This document shows, piece after piece, positions 1 to 6,661 of a stretch of DNA of 10,336 bases. The number at the start of each line of letters is the position of its first letter. The first letter of the stretch is position 1. A program made the translations under genes and the position numbers. Source of the stretch: Candidatus Krumholzibacteriia bacterium (lineage in GTDB: Bacteria; Krumholzibacteriota; Krumholzibacteriia; LZORAL124-64-63); assembly GCA_030643455.1 (NCBI GenBank), contig DAOWLV010000066.1:1-10336 (forward strand), written 5' to 3'. A model generated the notes under the pieces. The model saw only the letters and a list, made by a program, of their open reading frames with translations. It was not told the DNA's origin and did not search any database.

Positions 1-141
1 CGTTTTCTGGAGATCCACCACATCGTGTCCCGACAGCAGGGAGGCAGCAACAAGGCGGAAAACCTGGTGACCCTCTGCGCTACCTGCCACCGGTTGTATC
101 ATGAGCGGGGAGGCGGGATTCAACTAAGGCGCACCGCTTGA
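1..141 (+). CDS. HNH endonuclease domain protein, C-terminal fragment (5' end outside window)
   Basis: Reading frame 1 is open from the first base to the TGA at 139-141 and encodes 46 residues. They form the second half of an HNH nuclease motif: a His-His pair at fragment residues 6-7 (LEIHHIVSRQQGG), an Asn at 21 (KAENLVTLC), a Cys-x-x-Cys zinc pair at 26 and 29, and the last His at 30 (CATCHRLYHE). In this family the paired His and the distal His and Asn form the beta-beta-alpha metal site that cuts DNA. A matching CxxC would be expected upstream, outside the window. The protein ends about 12 residues after the motif, so the nuclease domain is at the extreme C-terminus, as in many stand-alone HNH proteins and some 13E12-type repeat proteins. 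The upstream part is missing, so the partner domain and role (restriction, mobile element or other) cannot be judged. The family call is solid; the function is open. Confidence 0.85.
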   Translation, partial: RFLEIHHIVSRQQGGSNKAENLVTLCATCHRLYHERGGGIQLRRTA

Positions 142-470
142 TTGTGGGGCGTTATCGGTGTATCCCACGCCAATTTTGTATATTTGCCCCGGGATGCTTG
201 GGTCCCTAACCCCTCCTAAATCCCTCGGCATTGCCTGGGTTCGGATTTTTCGTTATGCTAATCCAGCGACTCACAGACAGAAGTTTCCATCTCTGGAGGT
301 GTGTTGTCCCAATTTCCCACTCCCAATTCCATTCGACCAATTGAGGATTATTTTTCAGGAAAACGCCTGGAATACTCCGCTTTCGCCCATCAAACGTCAG
401 GTTGGCCATGTGTGCCCCTGATGTCACCGATTGGAGAAAATTAACGTACATTCAGACAAGGGGAATGATG
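142..470. other. Intergenic region without a convincing gene
   Basis: These roughly 330 bases are visibly richer in A and T than the flanking genes. Short open frames exist on both strands, but they have no ribosome-binding site, no recognisable domain and no signal sequence. Just after the HNH stop there is a weak hairpin (GGCGT at 148-152 with ACGCC at 167-171, 14-base loop) followed by AATTTT. It could be a poor terminator. A weak sigma70-like pair lies at 231-259. The region ends with the ribosome-binding site of the next gene, AAGGGGA at 458-464. I see no riboswitch or structured RNA that I can name. Confidence 0.6.
231..259 (+). promoter_or_regulatory. Weak candidate sigma70-type promoter upstream of the large secreted protein
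   Basis: TTGCCT (231-236) and TATGCT (254-259) are separated by 17 bases, and each matches 4 of 6 consensus positions. Transcription would leave a leader of about 200 bases before the ATG at 471, which is long. The pair may be chance, but it is the best-spaced one I found in this gap. Confidence 0.22.
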
Positions 471-3400
471 ATGAAAAACTTAACCTTATTCGCGTGCCTC
501 GCCCTTGCATTGGTGTTTGCTCTAAGTTCGTTCGCGGGGGAACTCCCGCAAAAATCCATGGGCAACGCAGTGATTCACGGTGGTGGCGTCAATTTCAACA
601 AGGCCGGCCTGGATACCATCAACCTGATGGCCGCAACCAACGACCCGACCAACAATGCCGATCCTCGCGACGGAGGCCTCGAGCCGTATTATGACGGCGA
701 CTTCGAGGACGACCTGGGCAACGCTGACTGGAACGGCTGGATCCATTACGACATCACCCAGCCTTCAGTGTCCCACTGGAACGTCAGCACCTACAACCAA
801 CCTAACCCGGCCAACTACGCCGCCTGGTGCGGCGACATCAACATCGTGTCCTGTGGATTCCCGGACGTTGATGGTGGTTACGGCAACAGCTGGCACGATC
901 TCATCGAGTTCCGCCAGACCGTGTCCAACACCGGAATCAGTTCCACGGTGACCGTCACGGCCACCCTGATCCACGATTCGGAGCCCGGCTACGATTACAC
1001 CTACCTGAGCTACCGTTTCCAGGGTCAGCCATTGGCCGACATTCAGAGCTGGGACGGCGCGGGCACCGTGGCTGTCATGGGTTCGGTCATGTACCTGCCC
1101 CAGGAGTACATGGACGGCACGGACATCGCGGTGTACTTCCGCTTCAAGTCCGATGGCGGCTGGTCCGATGAGGACTGTTCCTGGCCGACGGCGGGCGCTT
1201 GCCAGGTTGACGACATCAACGTCAACATCGTCAATGGCGCCTTCGACGGGGACTTCTTCGAGGACTTCGAGCACGGTGGCGATCCGGCTAATTTCGGTAT
1301 CTGGAACATCGCGTTTCCCAACGGTGTCGGCGACTACGCCCAGATCATGTCTGGTCTTGAGGACAACGATCCCTGTCGCACCAATTACACACCGCAGGTC
1401 GTCTTCATCGACGACGGTATCATCGTTCCCGGCACAGGCGGCAGCGAGTGCATCAACTGGTGCTACGGCCCGTCCGGCTACATCGTGACCACCACCGGTG
1501 GTCTCGCTGGCGAAGCCGAACACATCCATAATGCAATCGAATCGCCGGTCATGGAGTGGCCTTCCGCGAAAGACGCGGGCGACCCCGACTACGATGGCAT
1601 CCGTCTCACCTTCGGGGTCTATGTCCACGAGGACCTGTCCGACGACTCTCCCGGTATCTTCTACACCTGGGGTGTCCGCTCCGCTGATACCGATGACTCC
1701 GCCGGCAACGGCGTGCAGGACATCATGAACCAGGGCTGGCTGGATCGTAACTTTGTCTATTTCGGTCCTCCAGTATACGGCCGCGGCGGTGACGACGTGA
1801 CCGATCTGATGAATCCCGGTCGCGACGAAGTCCAGGTTCAGCTGGGTGTCTACGAACTGGGCTGGGTCTGGGGTTATGTCGGTAACGACGGTTACCCGGC
1901 ACCCTACTTCGACAACGTGACCGTGAAGGTCTTCCCCTACATCGGTCCCGGCACGTCCGCTCGCCAGATCGACCTGGCCCAGGACAACTTTCCCGAACGG
2001 GGTTCGATCGACATGGGCGATCCTGGAACACACAGCGTTCGTTTCGACATGGCGAACACCATCGCTTTGCCGGGCGACAACCGGATCGATCCTGGTGACT
2101 CCCTTGTCGTCGACATCTCTCCGGTTCGTGCGGGGGCCGACCTCGACGGGGACCCCCAGTTGCACTACATCCTGGATGCCAACCCGATCTTCGATCCGTA
2201 TCGTACCGCTGGTCTGCCTGACATGGGTTCGGTTGTCGGTATGCCCGCTGTCGGCCAGAGTGGCTTCCCGACCCCGGGCAAGTGGGCCTTCGACTTGCCC
2301 GACACGGGCTTCCTGTTTCCTGGAGACGTGTTGCACTACTACATCTCCGCAACCGACGCCATCGGGGGCGTGGGAGGGAGCGATCCCCAGACATCGCTGA
2401 TGCCCCCTGATACCACGGGTTTCAGCACCGGCTTCGGCGATCCCATGGGCTACCTCACGAGTTTTGTGGTCCGTGGCTTGCCCTCGGTCCGTGACAACGG
2501 CGAAGGTGGTTATGAGCAGCCGGGTATCCTGTTCATCAACGACGATAACCACCGGCGCGGTGGGGAGAATGAATGGTATATGGCTTTGAACAACATCGGT
2601 CTGCTGGTCGACCAGGACTACGACGTGTACTACGTCAACGGACCGAGCTCCAGCGTCAGCAACGGCATTGGGGGTCGCGCCAGCCACATCCTGCTGACCG
2701 ACTACGACGACATCCTCTACACTTCCGGTTCCATGTTTGTGAGCACCATCTCCAACGGTGACTTCACTTCCGACGGCGGGGACGACGTTGGAGTCCTGAC
2801 CAACTGGCTGGACCTGGGCGACAAGGATATTTTCCTGACTGGTGACGGCCTGGCAAGCGATCTGGCCCAGTCAGGCTCCGCGACCCTGACATTCCTGGAG
2901 GATTACATGGGTGTCTCCGCGGTGACCACCGATGTCCGGCCGCTCATCGGCAACCAGGCAACACCTCTGGTCAAGGTCATTTCGGGCAACCCGGTGTTCA
3001 CCGGCGTGCTGCAGACCTGGATTGCTTACGGCGGATGCTTCCTTATCAACACCTTCGACGGCGTCAATGTGTTCGGCACCGGCCAGCGTCTGGCGGAATT
3101 CGATGATCCCGAGGGTGGGCAGTTCCCCTATTCTGCTGCCACGCTGAACATCATGTCCAGCGGCAGCAGGGCCATCTCGATGCCCTTGGACTTCATGTTC
3201 GTCTACACGGATCCCGCCGCTGCGGGCAATGCCCTTCCCGGCCGCGCGCAGTTGCTGAGAGACGTCCTGGCTTATTTCGGTATCGCTGGTGACCCCCTGA
3301 ACGTGTCCCCGGTTCCGCCGGTCATCACGTTCCAGACGAGCAACTACCCGAACCCCTTCAACCCGAGCACGACGATCAAGTACTCGATGCCCGCCGCCGG

Positions 3401-3602
3401 TCATCTGAAGCTGAGCATCTACAACGTGCGCGGACATCTGGTCAAGACCCTGATCGACGGCAACCGGCCCGCGGGCGCGGACCAGACCGTTGTCTGGGAC
3501 GGCACCAACAACCAGGGTGGCGGCGTCTCGGCCGGCATTTACTTCTACGAGGCCCGGACCGGGGGGGAGGTCAAGGTCAAGAAAATGGCCCTGGTGAAGT
3601 AG
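471..3602 (+). CDS. Large secreted multidomain protein with C-terminal FlgD-like / T9SS-type sorting domain
   Basis: The protein has 1043 residues. Three ATG codons stand in a row (465, 468, 471). I chose 471 because AAGGGGA at 458-464 then lies 6-7 bases upstream, and because it gives a clean signal peptide (MKNLTLFACLALALVFALSS, likely cleaved after Ala22 in SSFA-GEL). The mature part is rich in Asp and Gly and poor in Lys. Two related modules begin with a DGDF signature near residues 75 and 259 (DGDFEDDLG and DGDFFEDFE) and look like beta-sandwich carbohydrate- or surface-binding folds. Residues of about 684-900 alternate predicted strands and helices (ILFINDDN, then LTNWLDLGDKDIFLTGDGL near 775), resembling an amidotransferase-like or ThuA-like Rossmann fold. 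The last 86 residues start at NYPNPFNPSTTI (958) and end in KVKKMALVK, the FlgD-like Ig / type IX sorting domain frequent in FCB-group secreted proteins. I cannot assign an enzymatic activity. It is probably cell-surface or extracellular. Confidence 0.9.
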   Translation: MKNLTLFACLALALVFALSSFAGELPQKSMGNAVIHGGGVNFNKAGLDTINLMAATNDPTNNADPRDGGLEPYYDGDFEDDLGNADWNGWIHYDITQPSVSHWNVSTYNQPNPANYAAWCGDINIVSCGFPDVDGGYGNSWHDLIEFRQTVSNTGISSTVTVTATLIHDSEPGYDYTYLSYRFQGQPLADIQSWDGAGTVAVMGSVMYLPQEYMDGTDIAVYFRFKSDGGWSDEDCSWPTAGACQVDDINVNIVNGAFDGDFFEDFEHGGDPANFGIWNIAFPNGVGDYAQIMSGLEDNDPCRTNYTPQVVFIDDGIIVPGTGGSECINWCYGPSGYIVTTTGGLAGEAEHIHNAIESPVMEWPSAKDAGDPDYDGIRLTFGVYVHEDLSDDSPGIFYTWGVRSADTDDSAGNGVQDIMNQGWLDRNFVYFGPPVYGRGGDDVTDLMNPGRDEVQVQLGVYELGWVWGYVGNDGYPAPYFDNVTVKVFPYIGPGTSARQIDLAQDNFPERGSIDMGDPGTHSVRFDMANTIALPGDNRIDPGDSLVVDISPVRAGADLDGDPQLHYILDANPIFDPYRTAGLPDMGSVVGMPAVGQSGFPTPGKWAFDLPDTGFLFPGDVLHYYISATDAIGGVGGSDPQTSLMPPDTTGFSTGFGDPMGYLTSFVVRGLPSVRDNGEGGYEQPGILFINDDNHRRGGENEWYMALNNIGLLVDQDYDVYYVNGPSSSVSNGIGGRASHILLTDYDDILYTSGSMFVSTISNGDFTSDGGDDVGVLTNWLDLGDKDIFLTGDGLASDLAQSGSATLTFLEDYMGVSAVTTDVRPLIGNQATPLVKVISGNPVFTGVLQTWIAYGGCFLINTFDGVNVFGTGQRLAEFDDPEGGQFPYSAATLNIMSSGSRAISMPLDFMFVYTDPAAAGNALPGRAQLLRDVLAYFGIAGDPLNVSPVPPVITFQTSNYPNPFNPSTTIKYSMPAAGHLKLSIYNVRGHLVKTLIDGNRPAGADQTVVWDGTNNQGGGVSAGIYFYEARTGGEVKVKKMALVK

Positions 3603-3633
3603 GGTCATTAGGGGCAATTCAACAGCCACCGTA

Positions 3634-3660
3634 TGGGAGCGGCCTCCGGGGTCGCTCCCA
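3634..3660 (+). terminator. Hairpin after the large secreted protein gene, possible terminator
   Basis: TGGGAGCG (3634-3641) pairs perfectly with CGCTCCCA (3653-3660). One G-T and two C-G pairs can extend the stem inwards to 11 pairs around a 5-base loop. It lies 32 bases after the stop codon at 3602. The sequence that follows (CAATATTGTCCC) has no T run, so this is not a classic intrinsic terminator. It could be a factor-dependent stop or an mRNA 3' stabiliser. Confidence 0.5.
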
Positions 3661-3674
3661 CAATATTGTCCCAC

Positions 3675-3703
3675 TTGACCCACGGGAAAGAAATGATTAG
3701 AAT
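3675..3703 (+). promoter_or_regulatory. Sigma70-type promoter for the LTxxQ periplasmic protein
   Basis: A -35 box TTGACC (3675-3680, 5 of 6) and a -10 box TAGAAT (3698-3703, 5 of 6) are separated by exactly 17 bases. Transcription would start near 3710, giving a leader of about 58 bases before the ATG at 3768. The position between the upstream hairpin and the next gene supports the call. Consensus here is that of well-studied bacteria; its use in this lineage is assumed. Confidence 0.62.
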
Positions 3704-3767
3704 TCGGCCCCTGTTGAAATTGATCGAGCCAATCAAAATTCCACTATTTTCAAGGAGTGATTGATCC

Positions 3768-4301
3768 ATGATTAACACACGAATGACCGTCCGTTCGGTC
3801 ACGACCCTGGTTGTCGGCCTTTTCCTGGTCGTCGGCGTGCTTGCCACTGCCTTCACCGCCCAGGCCGAGACCAGTAATGAGAAGTACATGGAGCTGATGC
3901 GCCAGGACCTGAGGGCCAACAAGTTGGCGGTCATGACCGAGGCCATGAACCTGACCGATGAGCAGGGTGAAGTATTCTGGCCCATCTACCGTGAATACCA
4001 GACCAAGTATATGGAGCTCGGTGACCAGCGTATTGCCTGGATCAAGGATTTCGCGGATAACTACGAAACCATGACCGGGGAAAAGGCCATCGACCTAAGG
4101 AAGGTTTGGTTCAGCCAGCAGAAAGATCGTCTCAGTCTGATGGAGAAAACCTCCAAGAAAATCGCCAAGGCGACCGATCCGGTAACCTCCGCCAGGTTCC
4201 TCCAGGTTGAGAACGCCGTGAACATGCTCATCGATCTGCAGATCGCCAGTGAGCTTCCCCTCTTCACGGAGGGTCCGGCAACTGAAGAGACCGAAAAGTA
4301 G
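3768..4301 (+). CDS. Periplasmic LTxxQ-motif helical protein (Spy/CpxP-like), function unknown
   Basis: The protein has 177 residues. The start at 3768 is supported by AAGGAG at 3752-3757, 10 bases upstream. The N-terminus is a signal peptide: basic residues to position 9, a hydrophobic stretch at about 11-30, and an AQA-ET cleavage site after Ala33. The mature protein looks almost wholly alpha-helical. It carries LTDEQ at 62-66, the LTxxQ signature seen in the Spy/CpxP periplasmic chaperone and stress-sensor group, followed directly by FWPIYREY (70-77). A second conserved-looking block, ARFLQVENAVNML, sits at 142-154 before SELPLF. This two-block layout resembles small uncharacterised periplasmic proteins of Bacteroidota and some Proteobacteria. 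Spy-like proteins hold unfolded clients or sense envelope stress, but that role is only inferred here. The gene is a single unit with its own promoter and terminator. No sensor kinase or sigma-factor partner lies next to it. Confidence 0.85.
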   Translation: MINTRMTVRSVTTLVVGLFLVVGVLATAFTAQAETSNEKYMELMRQDLRANKLAVMTEAMNLTDEQGEVFWPIYREYQTKYMELGDQRIAWIKDFADNYETMTGEKAIDLRKVWFSQQKDRLSLMEKTSKKIAKATDPVTSARFLQVENAVNMLIDLQIASELPLFTEGPATEETEK

Positions 4302-4320
4302 GAACCTTGGTCCATCTGCG

Positions 4321-4356
4321 AAGGCGGCCCTCTCAGGGGCCGCCTTTTGTGTTTTA
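4321..4356 (+). terminator. Intrinsic (rho-independent) terminator
   Basis: AAGGCGGCCC (4321-4330) and GGGCCGCCTT (4337-4346) form a perfect 10-pair, GC-rich stem around the 6-base loop TCTCAG. TTGTGTTTTATT follows. It starts 19 bases after the TAG of the LTxxQ gene and ends its transcript before the next promoter. Confidence 0.9.
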
Positions 4357-4366
4357 TTCTGCCCCC

Positions 4367-4395
4367 TTGACCTGATCTCGGCCTTCCGCTCAAAT
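4367..4395 (+). promoter_or_regulatory. Candidate sigma70-type promoter for the yjbQ-aminotransferase unit
   Basis: TTGACC (4367-4372, 5 of 6) and TCAAAT (4390-4395, 4 of 6) are spaced by 17 bases. They lie directly after the terminator, with about 40 bases from the -10 box to the ATG at 4436. The -35 neighbourhood, CCCCCTTGACC, closely matches CCCACTTGACC of the promoter at 3675. Confidence 0.48.
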
Positions 4396-4435
4396 GGGAA
4401 AAGCCAATTGACCGCCATCAATGGGGGGAACCCGC

Positions 4436-4852
4436 ATGATCACCGGCAGTGAAATCGTCATCCACACCCGGGGCTTCAGCGATATCCACGACCTGACAGC
4501 CGAAATTGAGGCCGCCGTCATCGAGTCGGGGGTGAAAGAGGGCCTGGTCAACGTGTTTGCCGTTGGTTCCACGGCTTCGATCACCACCATCGAATTCGAG
4601 CCCGCCCTGGCCACGGACATGACCGAGGCCCTGGAAAAACTGTGGCCCAAGGATATGCCCACGCGCCACGGGACCACCTGGGGCGACGACAACGGATTTT
4701 CCCATTTGCGGGCTTCGTTCCTGGGCCCCAACATTACAGTGCCGGTGCACCGTGGGAAACTGGTTCTGGGCACCTGGCAGCAGGTCGTGGTCATCGACCA
4801 CGACAACAATCCCCGCGAGCGGCGCATCTTCATGCAGGTTGTGGGGGAGTGA
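4436..4852 (+). CDS. yjbQ: YjbQ / UPF0047 family protein (secondary thiamine-phosphate synthase-like)
   Basis: The start at 4436 is preferred over the ATG at 4421 because the purine run GGGGGGAA (4423-4430) then serves as ribosome-binding site and the product is 138 residues, the usual family size. UPF0047 proteins are small cytosolic enzymes. E. coli YjbQ can weakly replace ThiE (thiamine-phosphate synthase), but the true substrate is uncertain. Family signatures are clear: VFAVGSTASITTIEFEP (41-56 region), WGDDNGFSHLRASFLGP with His90, and KLVLGTWQQVVVID (108-121). YjbQ itself has an HT(S/T)A motif where this protein has GSTA (Gly44-Ser45-Thr46). From memory, the GSTA-ITTIE plus LGTWQQ combination is typical of an archaeal and thermophile-type subgroup. 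The aminotransferase gene follows after 25 bases, so the two are probably co-transcribed. The family call is firm; the biochemical role is not. Confidence 0.92.
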   Translation: MITGSEIVIHTRGFSDIHDLTAEIEAAVIESGVKEGLVNVFAVGSTASITTIEFEPALATDMTEALEKLWPKDMPTRHGTTWGDDNGFSHLRASFLGPNITVPVHRGKLVLGTWQQVVVIDHDNNPRERRIFMQVVGE

Positions 4853-4877
4853 CCGATTCCCCGTCAGGAGTCCCCTC

Positions 4878-6191
4878 ATGGCCGAACCCAGGCTCTCCTC
4901 CCATTTTGCCACCCGGCAGCCGTCTGTCATCCGTCTGGCCCAGATAGAATTCGCCAAACGGAACGATGATACGCAGGACATCAATGTCGCCATCGGCAAC
5001 GTGTCGTTGCCCATGCACCCGGCCATGCAGGAGCGCATGCGTGGGCTGGAGGAGCTAGGCAGCCCCTTCGCCGAGGGTGTGGTCAAGTACAGCGCGACCC
5101 CGGGATTTCCGGAGACCAACGCGGCCTTCCTGAACATCATCGCTTCGAGCGGTTTCGACACCACCGACCTGGCCAGCCAGATCACCGACGGGGGCAGCCA
5201 GGCCATGGAACTGGTCATCGTGGGATGCTGTGGTCCGGCCGGTACGAAGGAGAAACCGCTGCTGCTGATCGATGCGGCCTACACCAACTACACGGCTTTC
5301 GCCGAACGCCTGGGGCGCGCGACGGTCTCCATCACCAGGGATCTGGGCGAAGACGGCCGCTTTTCCCTGCCGTCGGCCGCGGAGATCGAAAAGACCATTC
5401 AGGAGCACCAGCCCGGTGCCATGGTCGTCATTCCCTACGACAATCCCACCGGGCAGCTCTATGACCGCCGATCATTGGTGGAACTGGCCCGCCTGTGCGT
5501 GAAACACGGGCTCTGGCTGATCAGCGACGAGGCCTACCGGGAACTCTATTACACCGAGGCCGAACCGGTGAGCGTGTGGGGGTTGACCGAACAGGAGGTC
5601 CCCGGTATCACCGGGTGCCGGATCAGCATCGAAACCTCGTCGAAGGTCTGGAACGCCTGTGGGCTGCGCATCGGGGCGCTGGTGACAGACAATCCGGATT
5701 TTCACGCGCGCGCGGTGGCGGAAAATACGGCCGGGCTGTGTTCAAACGTGATCGGCCAGTACATCTTCGCGGCGCTGGCCGACCAGTCCCACGAGGATCT
5801 GCGGAAATGGTACGCCCTCCAGCGCGAGTACTACCGGGCCATGCTGAGGGAGTTTACTTCACGCACCAGGGATCTGTTGCCGGGGGTCATCGTTTCCCGT
5901 CCTGACGCCAGCATCTATTCGGTGGTGGATGTGCGGAACATCGCGGCGCCGGATTTCGACGCCCTGGATTTTGTCCTTTTCTGTGCCCGCAAGGGCAGCG
6001 TGGATGTCGACGGACGGCCCACGACCCTGTTGACCGCTCCCATGGCGGGATTCTACAGCGTGGAACAGGGGGAGCCCAATCCGGGCCGGACCCAGATGCG
6101 GATCGCCTACGTGGAAACGCCCGAGCGCATGAAGCTGGTGCCCGAACTTCTGGCAGGACTTCTGGAACAGTACCAGGATCAGAAGGCGTAA
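4878..6191 (+). CDS. PLP-dependent aminotransferase, class I/II (fold type I)
   Basis: The protein has 437 residues. I start it at the ATG at 4878, with AGGAG at 4866-4870 seven bases upstream. The open frame extends back to 4752, but that part runs through the end of yjbQ and reads as low-complexity sequence. The hallmarks of the aspartate aminotransferase fold appear in order: YDNPTG with Asn189, SDEAY with Asp217 and Tyr220 (PLP ring contacts), SSKVWNACGLRIG with the Schiff-base Lys256 and phosphate-binding Arg264, and a C-terminal MRIAYVE with Arg408 to hold the substrate carboxylate. The N-terminal segment GNVSLPMHPAMQERM and the VVKYSATPGFPE stretch match the substrate-gating region of this class. 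The NPTG is preceded by YD instead of the usual PxNPTG proline. The amino donor cannot be read from sequence. It follows yjbQ by 25 bases, and its 3' end overlaps the convergent barrel gene by 13 bases. Confidence 0.92.
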   Translation: MAEPRLSSHFATRQPSVIRLAQIEFAKRNDDTQDINVAIGNVSLPMHPAMQERMRGLEELGSPFAEGVVKYSATPGFPETNAAFLNIIASSGFDTTDLASQITDGGSQAMELVIVGCCGPAGTKEKPLLLIDAAYTNYTAFAERLGRATVSITRDLGEDGRFSLPSAAEIEKTIQEHQPGAMVVIPYDNPTGQLYDRRSLVELARLCVKHGLWLISDEAYRELYYTEAEPVSVWGLTEQEVPGITGCRISIETSSKVWNACGLRIGALVTDNPDFHARAVAENTAGLCSNVIGQYIFAALADQSHEDLRKWYALQREYYRAMLREFTSRTRDLLPGVIVSRPDASIYSVVDVRNIAAPDFDALDFVLFCARKGSVDVDGRPTTLLTAPMAGFYSVEQGEPNPGRTQMRIAYVETPERMKLVPELLAGLLEQYQDQKA

Positions 6192-6661
6192 CCGAAGAGC
6201 GCCCCGCCCATCGGCTGGAATCCGTCCTTGGAGTAGACCGGGGTGAAGGCCAGACGGAAGGTGAATCCGTAGTCCCCGATGAAACGGAATCCGAGAACCC
6301 CGTTGGCGACGACTTGATCTTCCTGCAGGTCGTAGATCACATCATCGGTCCCGTTGTCGTCGAAGTCGACCCAGGCTCCACCGGCGCCGATCTCGATCTT
6401 GTTCCTGCTTCCCCCGAAGAAGAAACTCATGCCGAAGGGGATCACGTACCCCTTTCGGTAGGCCACGCCCGTCAGGCCGGCGCCCACCTTGATGCTCGCG
6501 GTCCGTCCCAGGAATTTTTCGAAGTTGGCGGATAGTTCACCGCCGTTTCCCATGATCTCGACGTACAGGCTGCCTTCCTTCTGGTAGTAGGACTGGGCGC
6601 CGGCGGAAGCGGCTCCCAGGATCAGGTAGGCGGAAAGCAGCATCAGGATCGACTTCTTCAT
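6179..6661 (-). CDS. Small outer-membrane beta-barrel-like protein
   Basis: The protein has 160 residues. A signal peptide is evident (MKKSILMLLSAYLILGAASA, cleavage probably in AGA-QS near residue 22). The rest alternates short amphipathic strands separated by Gly or Asn-Asp turns and ends in GALFGYAF, an aromatic C-terminus of the kind used for outer-membrane barrel insertion. The order of landmarks (a SANFEKFL strand, an IPFGMSFFFG strand, KIEIGAG, FRFIGDYGFTFRLAFTPVYS, then the Phe end) closely follows a small barrel family that I know from Bacteroidota genomes. Its role is unknown; small porins or lipid-binding barrels are possibilities. It begins inside the aldolase stop codon (ATGA, 6661-6658). 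GGAG at 6672-6669, within the aldolase gene, serves as ribosome-binding site, so translation is probably coupled. Its tail overlaps the aminotransferase tail by 13 bases, and no terminator is visible between them. Confidence 0.8.
   Translation of the reverse strand: MKKSILMLLSAYLILGAASAGAQSYYQKEGSLYVEIMGNGGELSANFEKFLGRTASIKVGAGLTGVAYRKGYVIPFGMSFFFGGSRNKIEIGAGGAWVDFDDNGTDDVIYDLQEDQVVANGVLGFRFIGDYGFTFRLAFTPVYSKDGFQPMGGALFGYAF

Noticed and set aside
308..328. Short direct repeat CCCAATT (308-314 and 322-328)
   Set aside because: Seven bases repeated once in an AT-richer gap is expected by chance, and no third copy follows.
158..421. An 87-codon open frame in the leader region, and an 81-codon frame opposite it
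   Set aside because: Neither has a ribosome-binding site, a recognisable motif or a composition like the neighbouring genes. The region looks non-coding.
402..470. Upstream start for the large secreted protein
   Set aside because: The extra 23 residues would bury the signal peptide, and no ribosome-binding site precedes 402. AAGGGGA before 471 fits the shorter form.
1..471. Mobile element or defence island at the HNH end
   Set aside because: A single HNH C-terminus with no terminal repeats, integrase, methyltransferase or other defence gene in view does not support it.
765..2687. A 640-codon antisense open frame inside the secreted protein gene
   Set aside because: It is the mirror image of biased sense codons. 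It has no ribosome-binding site and no domain, while the sense frame has a signal peptide and a sorting domain.
3720..3736. Inverted repeat TTGAT...ATCAA before the LTxxQ gene as an operator
   Set aside because: Only five pairs with a 7-base spacer, in an AT-rich leader. There is too little to call a binding site.
4752..4877. N-terminal extension of the aminotransferase
   Set aside because: It would run out of frame through the last third of yjbQ and encodes a Ser/Thr-rich stretch with no family similarity. AGGAG and the ATG at 4878 explain the start.
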